DNA of 64,000 nucleotides from Chondrilla cf. caribensis (GCA_964020155.1 OZ026546.1:2907900-2971899), one strand, 5' to 3'; numbered from the stretch's first letter, positions 32,028 to 44,806 are shown. Numbers and translations are program-made. Notes: generated by a model from the sequence alone, not told the origin.

Positions 32028-34841
32028 TTAAGCTTTACATAAAGGACATGCATATACAGTGTCATGAACTTTTCTGTGAGCTACTTTAGCACACAAGCAG
32101 TGGTACCAGCGTTGACAGTAGTCACACGCGATCCACTGTCTGGCCTTTGGATGTCCACAGCTTCCGTCTTGACAAGATGACTGCTGATCCGATAATTGTA
32201 ATGGGCTCTGTACATTTTGAGACTCCATTTGCAACCAGAGCAAATACCTGCAGGAATCAGGTATATCATATCCTTCTTCCCTACGATGCTGATAGTGTTT
32301 GACTTCTTCTGATGTGAATGCTGGAGTTGCATTCGGGGAGGTTGTTATCTCTTCATTTGCTGCCTGTGACCCTGCACAATGATAGTGTTAAAGTTGCTTA
32401 AAGATTTACTCTGTTAAATATATATAATACATAATATTCACTATTTTCAGTAGACAACAGGCATGTAGTACCTTTTCGATCAGTTCTTTTTCGGTTTGCA
32501 GATTTTACACTGCTTGTGACCTGATGCTTCTCCTGCTTTTTTCTTTCTGCTTCTACTCTTCTCTTTTCTTTCTCTTTTTCCTTCTCTTGCTTCTTTCTCT
32601 GGCGTTCCTGTCTTTTCCTTTCTTTCTCTTCCATTTTCTTCTGCTTTATCTCAGCCTTTTCTTCAATTTGCAGCATGCATTGCTCACTGGTTAGCACACG
32701 GGCACCTTGATGGAAATCACAGACTTTATGCTGGGCTGGTGGAGTTGGTCTTCTTAATATCTTATCTAATGTACTGTCCTGTGGTGTGGTTGATATGAGA
32801 GGCACAGTGGGGGTAGAGGCCGGCATGTAGCTGTTGTTGTGATGGCATGATCTCGTAGGAGTACAGAAAGGTAAATACAGTGCTGGTGTACTGGGTACAG
32901 ATACTTCTGGAGCCTGCAATTGTGCCAGGATAACATTTCTGTCAACAGGATAAACTCCTGATGCTCGAAAGCAGCCAATAACATTGGATGGTGACATTCC
33001 CTGTACCCAAACCTTCTGAAATACAGCACTAAAGCTGTATCTATTGATAACTTTACCATGGCTCTCAATTTGATAATGCTGACACTCCTGCCGCCAATGC
33101 TGTTTCAAGGATGCAAATGTGCCATTATCCAATGGCTGAAGGAGATGAGTTGTGTGTGGAGGCAGACAATAGAGGATGACCCCCTCCTCTGATGCTAATC
33201 GAACAAGACTCGGATTATAATGGGATGTATGGCCATCCAGCAGAAGGAGGAGTGGTCTCATGGCAGGAGCATGCACTAAAAAATGGTGTTTAAACCATTC
33301 CTCAAAAAGCTCACTATTCATCCAACTGCTATCAGAAAGGCCATAAAACGTTCCTCGTACTTCCCCTTTGGTCATATCAGCTTGCAATTGCAGGGTCTTT
33401 CGATCGAAGACAACCATTGGTGGAATACAATATCCACTAGCACTTGCACATGCCAAAACTGTTATTTGTGCTTTATCGCTGGACCTGATGGCATATGGGT
33501 GCTGCTGCCGAACTCTTGCAACCACTTTTGGTGGTTTGTGTGATAGTGGTAAGCCTGTTTCGTCACAGTTGAAAATCTGTGCAGGACGCTGTGACAAGCC
33601 ATTCATCTTCAAAATGAATATCCATTGTTATTTTACTCTCTCTTGTTAAATGAAGTCAAAACGTTCACTTGAACCGCTCAAATAATCGAAGATTTGAGAT
33701 AAATTCCGTTGCTTTGTGACGCCATGTTGCAACTTTTACGTTACGTGACAAAATGGCCGCCAACACGTCCGTTTCTCTAAGCCTTCTGGAGGATATTCCA
33801 GACGCACCTCATTAGCTCGAACTAGTTGTGTTTCCCCAAAAATCATTTGGCGTAACTAAAATCAATAAGCGTTCGTTCCAATCAAAGTGGTTTAACACGT
33901 GGAAATGGTTACATTACGTTGTAAGTGAGGATATTGTGTACTGTCATATATGCGTTAAAGCTGTGAAAGGGAAGTAAATACTAGCTTCTGATAAATCTTT
34001 GTCCGAATCACTGTTTGTTTCGGGTGGTTTTTCAAATTGGAAGGATGCCAGTAGGTGTTTTACGTGAAATGAAGAGTCTGGCTTGCATAAAAAGGCCGTT
34101 GATCTCATAATTGTGATTCGAAAGACGTCGAAGAGATGGTGTGCTCCTCTATAGCTGACTAAAAGCGAGAAATTGCCTTTATCTCATGAAATTCACTCAA
34201 AATATCTTGCCAGACAAGGTATTCCTTTGCGTGGTGAATAATACACAGAAAATATACCAGCCTACAATACAGAATGAAATCATATCAATAATGTGATTGC
34301 ATGTAGCTAGGGAGATTGTTAGTTATATTATAGAAACTCCCAGTTTTTTGCATCACGGCTGATGAGGTAACTGACGTGTCTAACAAGGAGCAAGTTGTAA
34401 TTTGTTTTCGCAGCGACGATGAGAAATTTGAGGTTCATGAGCATCTCATAGCTTTACATACAATATAATGTGCTCGCCGTACCACTTCTGGAGACCTTCC
34501 TACAGGCCTGAACTGAAGCACACCCAACAAGGAATTCTACCAGCTTGGATTCTTCATTGTCTGTGAGATACCTTTTGCCACCAACCCTTGTTTTGAGTGG
34601 TGCCTTCCCAGACACTTTGTCATACAAAGTAGTCCGTGGTATGCCGTACTCTTCTGCAGCTCATCTTTCCTGATATAACAGATTGGTAAGCTGCCTCCAG
34701 GTTTGCAGTGGTGTATTGCCGATTATGAGGATGACATTTGGGCTGGTGATGTATGTTCCCAGATTCTTGGCCATGTGACCTTACAATGCGGGCTTGAAGT
34801 GGCTTTTCGGTAGCAAAAGCAGATGGCATACATGAAGCCAT
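32028..34841 (-). pseudogene. Pogo-like transposase with C-terminal PHD finger, split and frameshifted
   Basis: Read on the minus strand. The N-terminal part (34841-~34450) has a psq-type helix-turn-helix (TANLEAAYQSVISGKMS, then in another frame AAEEYGIPRTTLYDKVSG). The catalytic part (33612-~32470) is the DDE_1 core: IFNCDETGLP, LLLLDGHTSHYN, LPPHTTHLLQPLDNG, then a Lys/Glu-rich coil. A GT-AG intron probably joins it to the exons at about 32370-32028, which encode a PHD-like finger (CGHP, WIACDYCQRWYHCLC, YACPLC). The region linking the helix-turn-helix and DDE parts (CENP-B-type domain) is missing and occupied by a plus-strand hAT relic. It cannot make a full protein. Confidence 0.75.
33820..34460 (+). 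pseudogene. hAT-type (DUF4371/ZMYM-like) transposase relic nested in the pogo element
   Basis: Plus-strand fragments in shifting frames resemble the hAT relic at 41-43 kb: FQSKWFNTWKWLHYVVSEDI then YCHICVKAVKGK, VSGGFSNWKDASRCF, and ITADEVTDVSNKEQVVICFR. Stops and shifts separate them. This is the typical TTF-finger plus DUF4371 order. I could not place its ends. Confidence 0.6.
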
Positions 34842-35946
34842 ACTGAGTTGATAAGAATATGTAACACAACATTATATACTTTTACGTTAAGTGCTGTGCA
34901 TATGCATTCCCTATGTGTTTGTATTGTGCATTGCATTGTTACATAGATGTTTATAATAATATGTGAATGATACAATTGTAATGAAAGTTTTTAACATTGC
35001 AATTGCATGAGATTTAGGATGTTCAGTATATCAAAAATAAAGCAATTCACATTGCAACTGAACTCACACATATGTAGATAAATAATAATAATAAATATTA
35101 TGATTATATTGACCTCGAAAGAAACCAGGGGCTTTATGTTGTAAAAATACTCTGTAAGTAGAAACAGCAAGTGGCTAGCAACAGCAAACAGCTTCGAAGT
35201 CGATGACAATAACGAATTCGGTCGCTCAAAGAAGGTCGCCAATTCGAATTTAGACGTGGGAGATATTTAATTAATTAGCTGAGCATATGGCTCGGGCCGA
35301 AATTTAATAACTTTACACATTTCCGGTACCAAAGTCGCTAATGTCGATGGATTATGTATTCTCTAAGAATTTCATGATGCTCATCATCCAATTCTTAGAG
35401 AAACTACTGTTTTTTGACCGTTGTGGTTATTTTCGATGAATCCACTCCGACATTTTACCGTAAAAAGTGTCCGAAATATGATGCCTCTAGCGCATTCGTG
35501 TAGAAGGACCGTTCTTCATAACCGTAAAGAGATTCTTTTCGAAGATTACAGTATAAGAAGCTCTTGAATGTGTCTATCAGGTAATCCAATAAAAGTTGAC
35601 AGGAACCTTCTCTTTCACGCGTACCAGCCGCTGTCCGGAATTACATGACCTCCGTCCGGAATAATATTATTTCGGAAGTTTTTTGTTTTTGGAATAACTT
35701 TTGTAAGAAGCGGCCTGTGCATCCCTAACATGGTCTACCTAGTTCAATTCGTGTGCTTGTCCGATGGTGTAAATTTCAAGGTTGTAGCTGCCTCCGTCGC
35801 CGAGATCGACCGCCCGGTTTATCATGACGTCCGGAATTCGATGCCACATCCTACATGTGCGGATCTAGAGGTTATCATGTGTATCCCTTGGAGGAGTCGT
35901 CGAGTTGTCTATTGTAATCTCTCTCGTGGTGATCCTGTCTCTCAGA

Positions 35947-37908
35947 ATGACTAGTGTGCAAATCTACACGACACTTATCATCGTGATCTGTAAGTTGGAC
36001 CTTTGAAATGCTTGTACTCGACGATAAAGGGAGATTTTGTCAATTCTTACCGTTCACTGCTGTCCGCGTTCTCTTCTCCGACAGGTTTTCCGATACTTGT
36101 AAATTGCCAAAGTGACGGTGAGTGCGTTTGAGTGTATAATACGTGTATTTACTATTGTGCAGTGGTCCCATTTGAAGATGGTGGCTGTGTTTCTACGTAC
36201 CTTGCTTGTCGACGTCCGGCGACTTGTCCGGTTCTGTTCGACCATCGATCGTATTCTAAAGCATGTTTACGTTCAAAATAAGCTGTTTTAGAGTATCTAT
36301 GGCCCGACCCAGCTCTGTGAGACAACGAATACCCTGCTGTGGTTCAGTTGAAACTGTCTTTGACTGTCTTTCACTTGGTCTTGGTGAAAGGTGGCTCTGG
36401 TTCCTGCGAACAATTCCAGATGGAGTCTTCACGATGTAGGACTGCGATGTGGTCGCTGGTCGGATGACTCTCCTGGGGACCTGCCGGTCTTGGGTTTGCA
36501 CCCAAACTGTCTCATCATCTGGGAGTGGTGGCAATGGTCTGGCTCTGTGACACCTGTCATACTCTGCTTTCTGCTGCCTTTTCTGCTTCTCGTCCTTTTC
36601 ACGAAAGCTTGCAAAATATGGCCAGTCAGGTATAAACACTCTCTTGGACTGAGGTATGTCAGTCTGTAGGCGTCTGCCCATCAGGAGTTCTGCGGGGCTG
36701 AGTCAACACCATGGTAGTGGGATTGCTCTGTAGCTCAAGAGAGCTATGTGGGGGTCAGAGGCAACCTTCTCCCATGGGTGGCTTGGGAGGGGGTGAGCCC
36801 ATCACTGGCTGTCTGTGGGGTACACTGGCCTTGGCACCATCTATCTCTGCAACTGCTTTGGTCTTGCTGCAATCAGCTGATATCCCATGCTTGTCAACCT
36901 AGCGCACATTGTCAATTCAAAGCGTTAACGTACTAAAATGTACAGCTTTCCAGGTGTCATCCTGTCTTGTGATCCAGACCACCAATGCACCTCCACAAGC
37001 CTGCTGACCATACTTGGCAAATCTAGGTAGACTGAGGGAGTGATGGCTGTTCTATGTGTAGTAACAATCACATGCCCTCTAAGATGTAAGATTACGCAAA
37101 CCATCAGGTTTTTGATGTACTTTATCGTTCCAATTATGAAGCTACCCGTGATTCCACTCCTTGTCAAGTGTGGCTACTGGTAGCCACTGGTGTGGATGTG
37201 GTCTAGATATTGCTGAACGACCATGATGTCAAGCAAGCACTAGTGGATACCCTGTCTCACACACTGTCATTTCTTTGCCTGTGAGACTGTGTGTACATCT
37301 CTGCTAATATATAAAGCAGGTTGTGTAGCGAGTGAAAGTGATGGACGTATGTCTTAGTAACTTTATATTATCGTTTTACTTCTTATTTTCCTTTGATTTT
37401 ATTAGGGTTAAAATCTGGAGATGGAGTAAATACCACTTGCAGCATTCCACAGGTTATGGATATAAAAGTGATCAAACGTTTGACGGGAATAAAGTACGAT
37501 AACAACACAGAAGGTGTGGAATACAACAACATCACCCTGGGGTGGAGGTATGACCCATCAAACTTGACGGAATGGTGTCACTTGGGAAATTTTGCTATCA
37601 GATATTCAGTATGGGACAACAGCTATGATGTCCCCGCAAGGGACTTCAGAGAAATAACAGGTTATGATGAGTACAACTGGAGTCAGTGGCAGTCGGTGCA
37701 GCGAGGGTCAACTGAGTTCTTTTTCCCTTTCATCTCCACTACCTTGTATTATTTGTTTCAAGTAGCCATTCAAAGTCAGTGGCATGAGTCGGGTGACACA
37801 AGGTTGTATGACTCAGATGTCATATTCTACGGCCGTCAAAGTGAGCACTAACACAACTGCACTGAGTGTGTTTGTGCATGGGTGGGTGTGTTTTTATGCA
37901 TGTGTTTT

Positions 37909-37972
<64 letters not shown>

Positions 37973-38375
37973 TGAGTGTGTGTGTGCGTGCATGTGTGTG
38001 TGCGTGCGTGTGGATGTGTGATACGTACATGTTTACAATGCCTCCGGTTGGACTATGTATCTCTTGCATACAGAGGGGGCAAAAATCACTCAGATCCTAC
38101 CAAGTGAAACAGTCAATGTGTCTGTCGGAACACCAGTCACCCTCATCTGCGAACATGAAGGATATCCACAGCCAAAAGTCTACTGGACCCGGCTAGTGGG
38201 GGAGTTCTACGATGATACTAAAAGCTTTTCTACATCTGATATTTACCGGATTGATTATGCCCAATTATCGGATTCTGATCATTATCAATGTCTAGTGTAT
38301 AACTTTATTGTTACTGACATGGGAAAGACTATACAAAATGATCACAAATCAGTGACACTCTCTGTATATCAGGAA

Positions 38376-38430
<55 letters not shown>

Positions 38431-41400
38431 GTGTGTGTGTGTGTGTGTGTGCACCCCACAGTTGTGAATATGACAGCATCTTATCATTTGTAATATTTGA
38501 CTGGCTCACAGCTGACACATAAAACACTAGATGTGTCCCATTAAGGCTGTCTGTTTGTCGTCTACTACAGTGAGAAGTGTGTCAGTTTCCATTCTGAAAC
38601 CTGTTCTGCATTTCAAAATGGAAGCGTGTTGTCAAACGGGGAACATGTTCTTCGAAGGATAGACACTATAGCATCAAAACTCAACGAATCATTGATGAAC
38701 TATGCTCAAGGAGAACGCAATGAGACCTGTTTTGGATACATCAGGGAGATGTTCTGTCACTGGGTGATGCCGTCATGTACACACAACTCACCTTCTCGTC
38801 TTTGCCAGACAAGTTGTCTACAGGTAGTGAACAGATGTGCAGACCTTTGGACCAGAGCTGTAGAGTTGCTGGAGTCCTTTTCAATTGAATGGCCAAAGTG
38901 CAATGATCTCACCAATGACGACACATGTGTTACCATAGTAATGGGTAAGTTATATCGAGCAGTTATCATAAGTACATACGAGGTACATCGCAGCTCAATG
39001 GCCTGACTCTGTGTAATGTGTTTGGTAGACACGGTAAACAGCTACAGATCTCCTACACATACCACCGCCTACTAGCCTATTGATAAGGTTACACCAGTAG
39101 CATTCTGCCCCTCAAACTTGATATTGTTGTGTTGCATCACCTTGTCACATATCAGTCCATGCATGTATGTATCTGAGGTAGCCTGTCCTCATTGGATCAG
39201 GTGTACGTGATGTGTATACGTATGTACGTTTGTGTGTGAGAGTGTGTCCTTTCAGGTTTCATGCCTTGTTTGTGCGTTGTGTTAACACTCATGGTCCTCT
39301 CACATGTGCATGTTTGGTAGGTTCTTGATTCACCAACATCAACATGTGTTGATTCACCAATATCAACATGTGTTGATTCACCAATTTTACAAGATATTAA
39401 TCCAACAATTTTACTAGCTGTTGACAAAATTGACTGACAAATGACTGTTCATATTAGTGAGGGCACTCTACTGTGATAGCTACATACTTTGGCACTTCTG
39501 CTTCATTTCTGTCTTCTTTTGGATGTTCCCTGGATGTGATGCCAGGGGCAAGTAGTAAAAAGATCACCAGTAATCAGGGTTTGAACACAATTCATTCCAT
39601 ATTCTTATCACTGCTGGGTGTTCTATCAGCCACTAAGCCATTTGCACTCCCAACATAGTGTTGAATGTTCAGTACCTGCTCTCTCATGTACGGTAGCCAT
39701 TTGATCCCCTGTTACTTGCCCACAGAAGAAGGTGAGGCGCTGCTTGCTGAACTTGCACTTCTGACCTTTAAATAAAATTAATACATTTTATTTAAAGGTC
39801 AGAAATGAGTCTCGTGGAAAAGAGATTGAAGACCAAGTTATTGACCATTATGGAGAATGCAATGCATCTACTACATATATAGCAGGGCCGGCGCAACTGG
39901 TACGGCTACTACGGCCATGGCCGTACCACTTTTTGACCATGGCCTATGCAAAAATTAAAACGTCACTAATAATTAAGTTCATGGTATCAGCCAAAGACAT
40001 AACCTTAACTAAATATTATTATTCTAACAGTGTTAAATGTAACATTGGCCCCCTTACAGAGAATTTCGTTCACAATTTCCATCAAACTAAGCTTCAAAAT
40101 CTAATACTATGCTCAAAGTCGCCATGATGTCTATTGCGCAGCTTCTAACACTTGATTCGCGTTTCTCTTTTCAAGATGGCGCAGTCAGTTTCAGTCGACG
40201 AAGTTCGTGTTATGGCTAACAAGCCATATCAGCCTACACATCTATCATTTCCCGCTCGCTCGTTGGGTAAAATGGTTGTTTTGTCTCATTCCTTCCAAGC
40301 TTCCTGGTTTAATCGTTATTCATGGCTCCACTACGATGTAGGACTCGATGGTGCGTTCTGTTTCATCTGTTGTAAGGCCGTGCATGAATGAAAATAAGGT
40401 AAAAATTCCAGCAACAGTAGAGCCAGCATTTCTAGTTAGTGGATTCACCAATTGGAAAGATGCAACCAATAATTATAATATACACATGCACACATAACAA
40501 CAAAAAATTGAATTATGGTCTCCCCCCTTGTTATAAACAATAGAAGAGCGGTCAGAATGACCTAGGGGAAACACTGGACCATATGATGATGCATCAAATT
40601 TTGTGTCATGTAAATGCCAACACGATTCACTATGCTACGCTGATGGCCGTACCACTACCGCAGAGCTTGCTCCGGCCCTGTATAGTACATTTGCAGGATT
40701 GAATTTGGAGATTACAATGATCAACACTGTACGTAGTTGTGCCTGCATTACATGAATACTGTCATATCTCCCAGTAGATACACAGGGGTGTAGCAGTACA
40801 TTTGCTATTGGTCAGGCTGATATCACCTGGCCATGGATGTACCATCTAGCTATAGTGTGGTATACTATGTGGTCAAGCTATAACGGACTGTACATTCTGA
40901 ATCAATACTTTGTTTTGTATTTCAATTAGTAATTCAAGCAAAAATGACACAATACCACATTCCACATTCACACACTGTACTAGCTGTAATTGTTTTCAAT
41001 AAATAGGAAACTTTGATTTTCGATAATCTGACTTTGAAACAAATTCATTACTCAATAACTTAAAATGAAGAGTGTCAGTTTATTCCTTGTGTACATGCAA
41101 GATCATGGTTGAATTTAGCCACTTCTGTGACATGGTAGACCGTAAGTAAGTTTTGATTCTCCTCATAGCAGAAAAAGATCTTTAACCGAATTTGTGGCCG
41201 GCATGACAAGAAGTAGACGAATGAGCTTCACAACCTGTGAAACCATAGCCTTTTCTGCTGACGAGAATCCTTGTACCAAAGTCACCAAATCATGGACCGA
41301 TGCATTTTCAGACGAAACAGTATAGTTACTGTGCAAGAGCTTGAGTTGAGCCAATAACGCATCACGATCAAAATCATCCCTGTATAATACTAGCAAGTCA

Positions 41401-44400
41401 TCAATAGAGGCAGCAGATACATCCTTGGTCAAAAGCACCTGCTCTAACTTGCTATATGTGCGGTAACCTTCTTGATCAAATCGATCTTTGATGCATTGTG
41501 TTACTGTGTCCACAGCTTTAAAGTAAATCCTCTTGTAGTGGTCAGTGGGAAGTGTAGGAATAGTACTCTCACCCATGCCATCATCATGCTGTTTCGGAGG
41601 CATCCGTTTGCGTGGGGGGCTTATACCCAACTTGTCCGCTTGCTGTGTTGTGCTTCCCCAAAACAGAGAAAAGGCAACATCCCCTCTCACCTGCTGTAGA
41701 GTGTTGATGGTCAACTTCGCAATATGCTGTCCCTCAGCAGCACTCATTTTGGTGTGCTGTAAAGTCTTACTTAGGTTGTCAGTGTGCATAAGAATAGTAT
41801 GCACAAGACACAAGCCAAAAAAGAAATTAAAAGCTTTCATTTGGCTGGAGAAGCCATGAACACGAGCTCTTGTATCAGAGTCTATTCGATCCTCCAACAT
41901 TTCTTCCCAAACAGATAACAATGTTTCATAGTTGGTGAGAATGCTTCCAATGGTTTCATGTCGTACAGTCCAGTGAGTGAGGCATAGTGTTTGGAAACCT
42001 CCAGAATCTGGATTTACTTCTGCTTTAACATTTTTGAATAAGTTGGTTCGTTTTGGAGAGTACTGGAACAGCTTGCTGATTTCGTGTGCAGTATCCAATG
42101 TGGATCGTAGTAGTGGAACTAACTTGATGGCGTCACCAATACTTAAGCTAAGGGCATGTCCATAACAGTGCATATATAAAGCACAAGGTTCCTTTTCCAG
42201 GAATCGTGTCTTTACTCCAGTTTTGCTTCCTGCCATATTGCTTCCACCATCATAGCACTGCCCACGACAGTTTGACAACTTAAAATCAAACCTTAGTATA
42301 ACATCTTCGAGCGTTGCCACGATTGTTTCAGATTTGATATCCGAACACAAATACAAACCCATGAACTCTTCATGAACCACGAGAGAGTCATCAACATATC
42401 GAAAGCATACAGCCAGCTGTTCCTGATTAGCTATGTCCACACATTCATCAGCCATCAATGTAAAATATTCAGCTTTATGAATCTGTTCAGCAATCTTTCA
42501 GAGTATTGTGTGTGACATTAGAGCCAGAATCTCGTTTTGTATCTCCGGGCTAGTATATTTGTCAGCCTTCTTGTTCAGCCATTCAGATACACACAGTTTA
42601 TCATTGCCCCTAAATCTTAGGAGCTGGATAAAGTTACTGTCTTCACTGTCATGTCACTGTCTACTCAAAAATTGCAGATTCTGAAAAATCATCATGAGCA
42701 TACTTCCATTCATTTCCTTTTCCTTTGTTACTGCACAACTCAGCATCTCAGCAACATCTTGTCTGGGCTGAGACACAGCCTTGACAGAATCAATATGAAA
42801 CTGAGATAACTCGTGAGTATTAAACCTCACCGTGGCATCCTTCCAGTTGGTAAATCCGTCTGAAATGTACACATTCTCTTTCTTCTTGTAGAGCGATTCT
42901 GTGAGCAGCTTCCTTTTACTAGCGCTGGAGCAATACAGGCAAATAACAGAATCTGAGGTCTCCTGGTAGTCTAACCAAGGCCTTTTCTCGAACCATGATG
43001 GCTGGAAGGAACGTTTTTCTCCCTTGTTACCGAACGAGCGCAGGGGAAATCTGAAGTTTTTTGGCTGATTCGGCTTACGCATCACAGTGGCTTGGTGAGC
43101 CATCTTCCAAAACGTACTAGCCACGTGCCACATGCCATACAATGATCACGCAACACCAAAATGGCCTGAACGTTCGATTCACTATAGATATCGTGAAGAA
43201 CTTGAATAATTTGTTGTTGCAAAAATCACAAGCAGAGATTTTGAGTTATTTTGCATTCTTTAATAATATTACCTAGTTATCCTTAATCACGTGTGTGAGT
43301 TTTCATTGCATATGTATTTATTTCTTTGTCATAATTGTCCTAGCTTGAAACTGCAACTAATTTTTATTCTTAGACCAGCCAAATTGTTGGTGCAGCGGCT
43401 GCCGTTCTGCCTTACCTTGTGCTACGCCTATGGATACAGCATCCATGGGAACCATTGAAAATGATGGGACAGTACTCATTACTGCTATTGTGGTTGGAAT
43501 TGTAGCAGTCATAGCAGTCAGCACTTCACTGGCATGCTTGCTACTTCTGTGTGTAAGAATAAAGCGTGGACCTTCCAGGTAAGTCAGACCTAGTCTATTT
43601 GACACTTGTGCATACAGACAGATATGGAGTAATTCATTACAACCTGGTCTGACTAATGAAATGGGCATCAAGGCTATATATGTACTAGCACACATATTAT
43701 GTAGTACGTATGTACTAAAGGTAATTAACAGACATACTGTATTTTATTTTACTAGACATTTTACTACATTTTAAAGCAAATGCAACCTGATTTCAAGCTT
43801 TAAGTTATTTCCCCGCATGTATATACTACAAAGGTTTTAAATCCCTTCCAAAGTATATTATATATACATGTCATTGATTATTTTTGTTTGAGAAACATGT
43901 TTTTGTTTTAGTCATACTGGTATTCAGAATACCACCTGCCACTGGAAGTAAGGATTCTGAGATAATCCAATAAGTGTGCATGCAGGTAGATAAGGGGTTT
44001 AGGGATAAGAATTTAAGTGGTATAACATACAACATAGTGAGCATTTCCTACTGAATTGATTTGTATTAGTATTTATTAAGCATTTCTGAATGTAGCTAAG
44101 GTAAAAGCTAAAGGGCCATATACTGAGATGGGAATTATTTCAATATTTAGCTCATGTCATTTTCTATGTTTGGTTACAAATATCAGGGTGACACACCTCC
44201 CCTCCCAATAGTTATGCACAAAGGTACCTAACGTTTATTTCTCCTATTCTCTCCCATACATACGGAAATGGGAATGGTTTCAGAATTCAATTCATGCCAT
44301 CAGCTGGATCTGACAATAGTATCAGGTTGACACACACCCTCTCCCATGAGTTATGCAAGAAAATGCCTTGAGTTTATTTCTCCTATTTGTCAAATTTGTT

Positions 44401-44498
44401 AAAAAGTAAATATTGTGTATGCAGTAAAAATATTGAATTCCTTTTCTAGGAAGAAAGCCGCAGTACAAATGCGAGTGGAACATACAGTAAGCAATTGA
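35947..44498 (+). CDS. Single-pass receptor with FN3-like, Ig and Frizzled-CRD domains (gene D)
   Basis: Seven exons join in frame, 480 residues: 35947-35989, 36085-36117, 37406-37840, 38074-38377, 38571-38944, 43374-43578 and 44450-44498. Exons 1-2 (MTSVQIYTTLIIVI, then CFPILVNCQSD) are nearly identical to the leader exons of gene E. Exon 3 resembles an FN3 fold (NITLGWRYDP, FAIRYSVW, YLFQVAIQSQW). Exon 4 is an Ig domain (VTLICEHEGYPQPKVYWTR, LSDSDHYQCLVYN). Exon 5 has ten or more Cys spaced as in a Frizzled CRD (CFGYIREMFC, PSC, CQTSC, RCADLW, EWPKC). Exon 6 carries one helix (VLITAIVVGIVAVIAVSTSL) and RIKRGPSR. The end is short and basic; a GTAAGC donor nine bases before the stop allows an alternative. 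The ectodomain recalls ROR/MuSK kinases, but no kinase is visible. Confidence 0.7.
36341..36905 (-). pseudogene. Gypsy pol scrap (RT thumb joined to integrase C-terminus)
   Basis: On the minus strand: DKHGISADCSKTKAVAEIDG (RT thumb-like) runs almost directly into SPAELLMGRRLQTDIPQ, RRVIRPATTSQSYIV and VRRNQSHL, the usual gypsy integrase tail. Much of pol is deleted between them. It lies in intron 2 of gene D; the flank is otherwise shared with 52.6 kb up to AACGAATACCCTGCTG. Confidence 0.6.
36906..37405. other. Rest of intron 2 of gene D, no gene seen
   Basis: An 80-codon minus-strand frame exists here but shows no motif I recognise. The stretch precedes the exon 3 acceptor at 37405. Confidence 0.4.
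37914..37971 (+). repeat. (TG)n array in intron 3 of gene D
   Basis: A pure TG run of about 58 bp lies 75 bases after the FN3-like exon donor. Confidence 0.95.
38376..38452 (+). repeat. (TG)n array overlapping the exon 4 donor of gene D
   Basis: The donor AAAG|GTGTGTG is itself the first part of the array, so the splice site sits inside the repeat. Confidence 0.85.
39761..39803. repeat. Perfect short palindrome
   Basis: CTGACCTTTAAATAAAAT and its exact complement enclose a TAATAC centre. It lies in the long intron 5 of gene D. Confidence 0.85.
39883..40680 (+). mobile_element. Non-autonomous hAT element, 798 bp
   Basis: Ends CAGGGCCGGCGCAAC and, in complement, CAGGGCCGGAGCAAG are inverted repeats of about 15 bp, flanked by TATAG on both sides (39878-39882 and 40681-40685). 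It keeps only the N-terminal TTF-finger part of a transposase (40170-40390: NKPYQPTHLSFPARSLGK, SWFNRYSWLHYDV, FICCKAV), then stops. Position is intron 5 of gene D. Confidence 0.75.
41080..43142 (-). pseudogene. hAT-type transposase (TTF finger, DUF4371, hAT dimerisation), broken
   Basis: On the minus strand: 43142-42654 holds the TTF-like finger (FQPSWFEKRPWLDYQET, CLYCSSASKRKL, FTNWKDATVRF). The DUF4371/RNase H-like core is at 42458-41163 (LMADECVDIANQEQL, DGGSNMAGSKTGV, HCYGHALSLSIGDA). The C-terminal dimerisation block RSFSAMRRIKTYLRSTM lies in a shifted frame down to the stop at 41080. There is a stop at 42654, an in-frame TGA near 42500 and a frameshift near 41175. It resembles ZMYM1-like domesticated relatives, but the lesions indicate a dead transposon copy. 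I could not find its terminal repeats. Confidence 0.75.
44130..44400. repeat. Tandem duplication, ~160-bp unit, two copies
   Basis: GGGAATTATTTCAATATTTA ... GACACACCTCCCCTCCC and GGGAATGGTTTCAGAATTCA ... GACACACACCCTCTCCC align along their length. It lies in intron 6 of gene D. Confidence 0.6.
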
Positions 44499-44800
44499 AA
44501 GCTTAACTCCCTGTAATGATCACAGAACCCATACATGTGTGTATTCTATTTGTTGATTAGTCTAGGCCTTAAACTTCCTTCACTTCCATTCACTTCCATT
44601 CACTCTTACCTTTTTTGTATGTCTACACCTTAAGTGAATGTTAAGTGTTTGGTTGTACCGTGTTCTAGAGCATTCTGCATGAAATCACCTTTGTCTTTAT
44701 ATTCACCTGCCACATCTTAAGTTGAGCATATTAGTAGTAGTAGTAGTACCTGACTATTTGATCAGAGTATGCTAATGAATGGTTTATAAGTGAATCTGAA
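44499..44800. other. Spacer between gene D and the gypsy relic
   Basis: It holds a short CACTTCCATT repeat and an AGT run. I found no clear LTR here, although a gypsy 5' LTR would be expected. The word ATTGGCGACGAGGAT at 44843-44857 resembles the leader after gypsy LTRs. Confidence 0.4.
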
Positions 44801-44806
44801 AGTTGC

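Larger units (their letters stand above)
31508..35851. mobile_element. Pogo-like DNA transposon with ~430-bp terminal inverted repeats
   Basis: Left repeat 31508-~31940 and right repeat ~35429-35851 are near-identical inverted copies beginning GG(A/G)TGTGGCATCGAATTCC. TA lies at both edges (31506-31507 and 35852-35853). The paralogous block reads CACGTGTACATGTGCGG without interruption near 52120, giving the empty site. TA target sites fit the Tc1/mariner-pogo superfamily. CCGGAC words recur about six times inside each repeat. Confidence 0.85.

Noticed and set aside
39800..39882. Coding-like stretch (VRNESRGKEIEDQVIDHYGE) before the small hAT element
   Set aside because: It could be an extra exon of gene D, but exon 5 joins exon 6 in frame without it and no donor is visible.
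40782..40800. CAGGGGTGTAGCAG as an end of the larger hAT element
   Set aside because: It looks like a hAT terminus, but I found no inverted partner on the far side of 43142.
44130..44800. 5' LTR of the gypsy relic
   Set aside because: No matching downstream copy and no TG...CA ends found; the only repeat there is a local tandem duplication.
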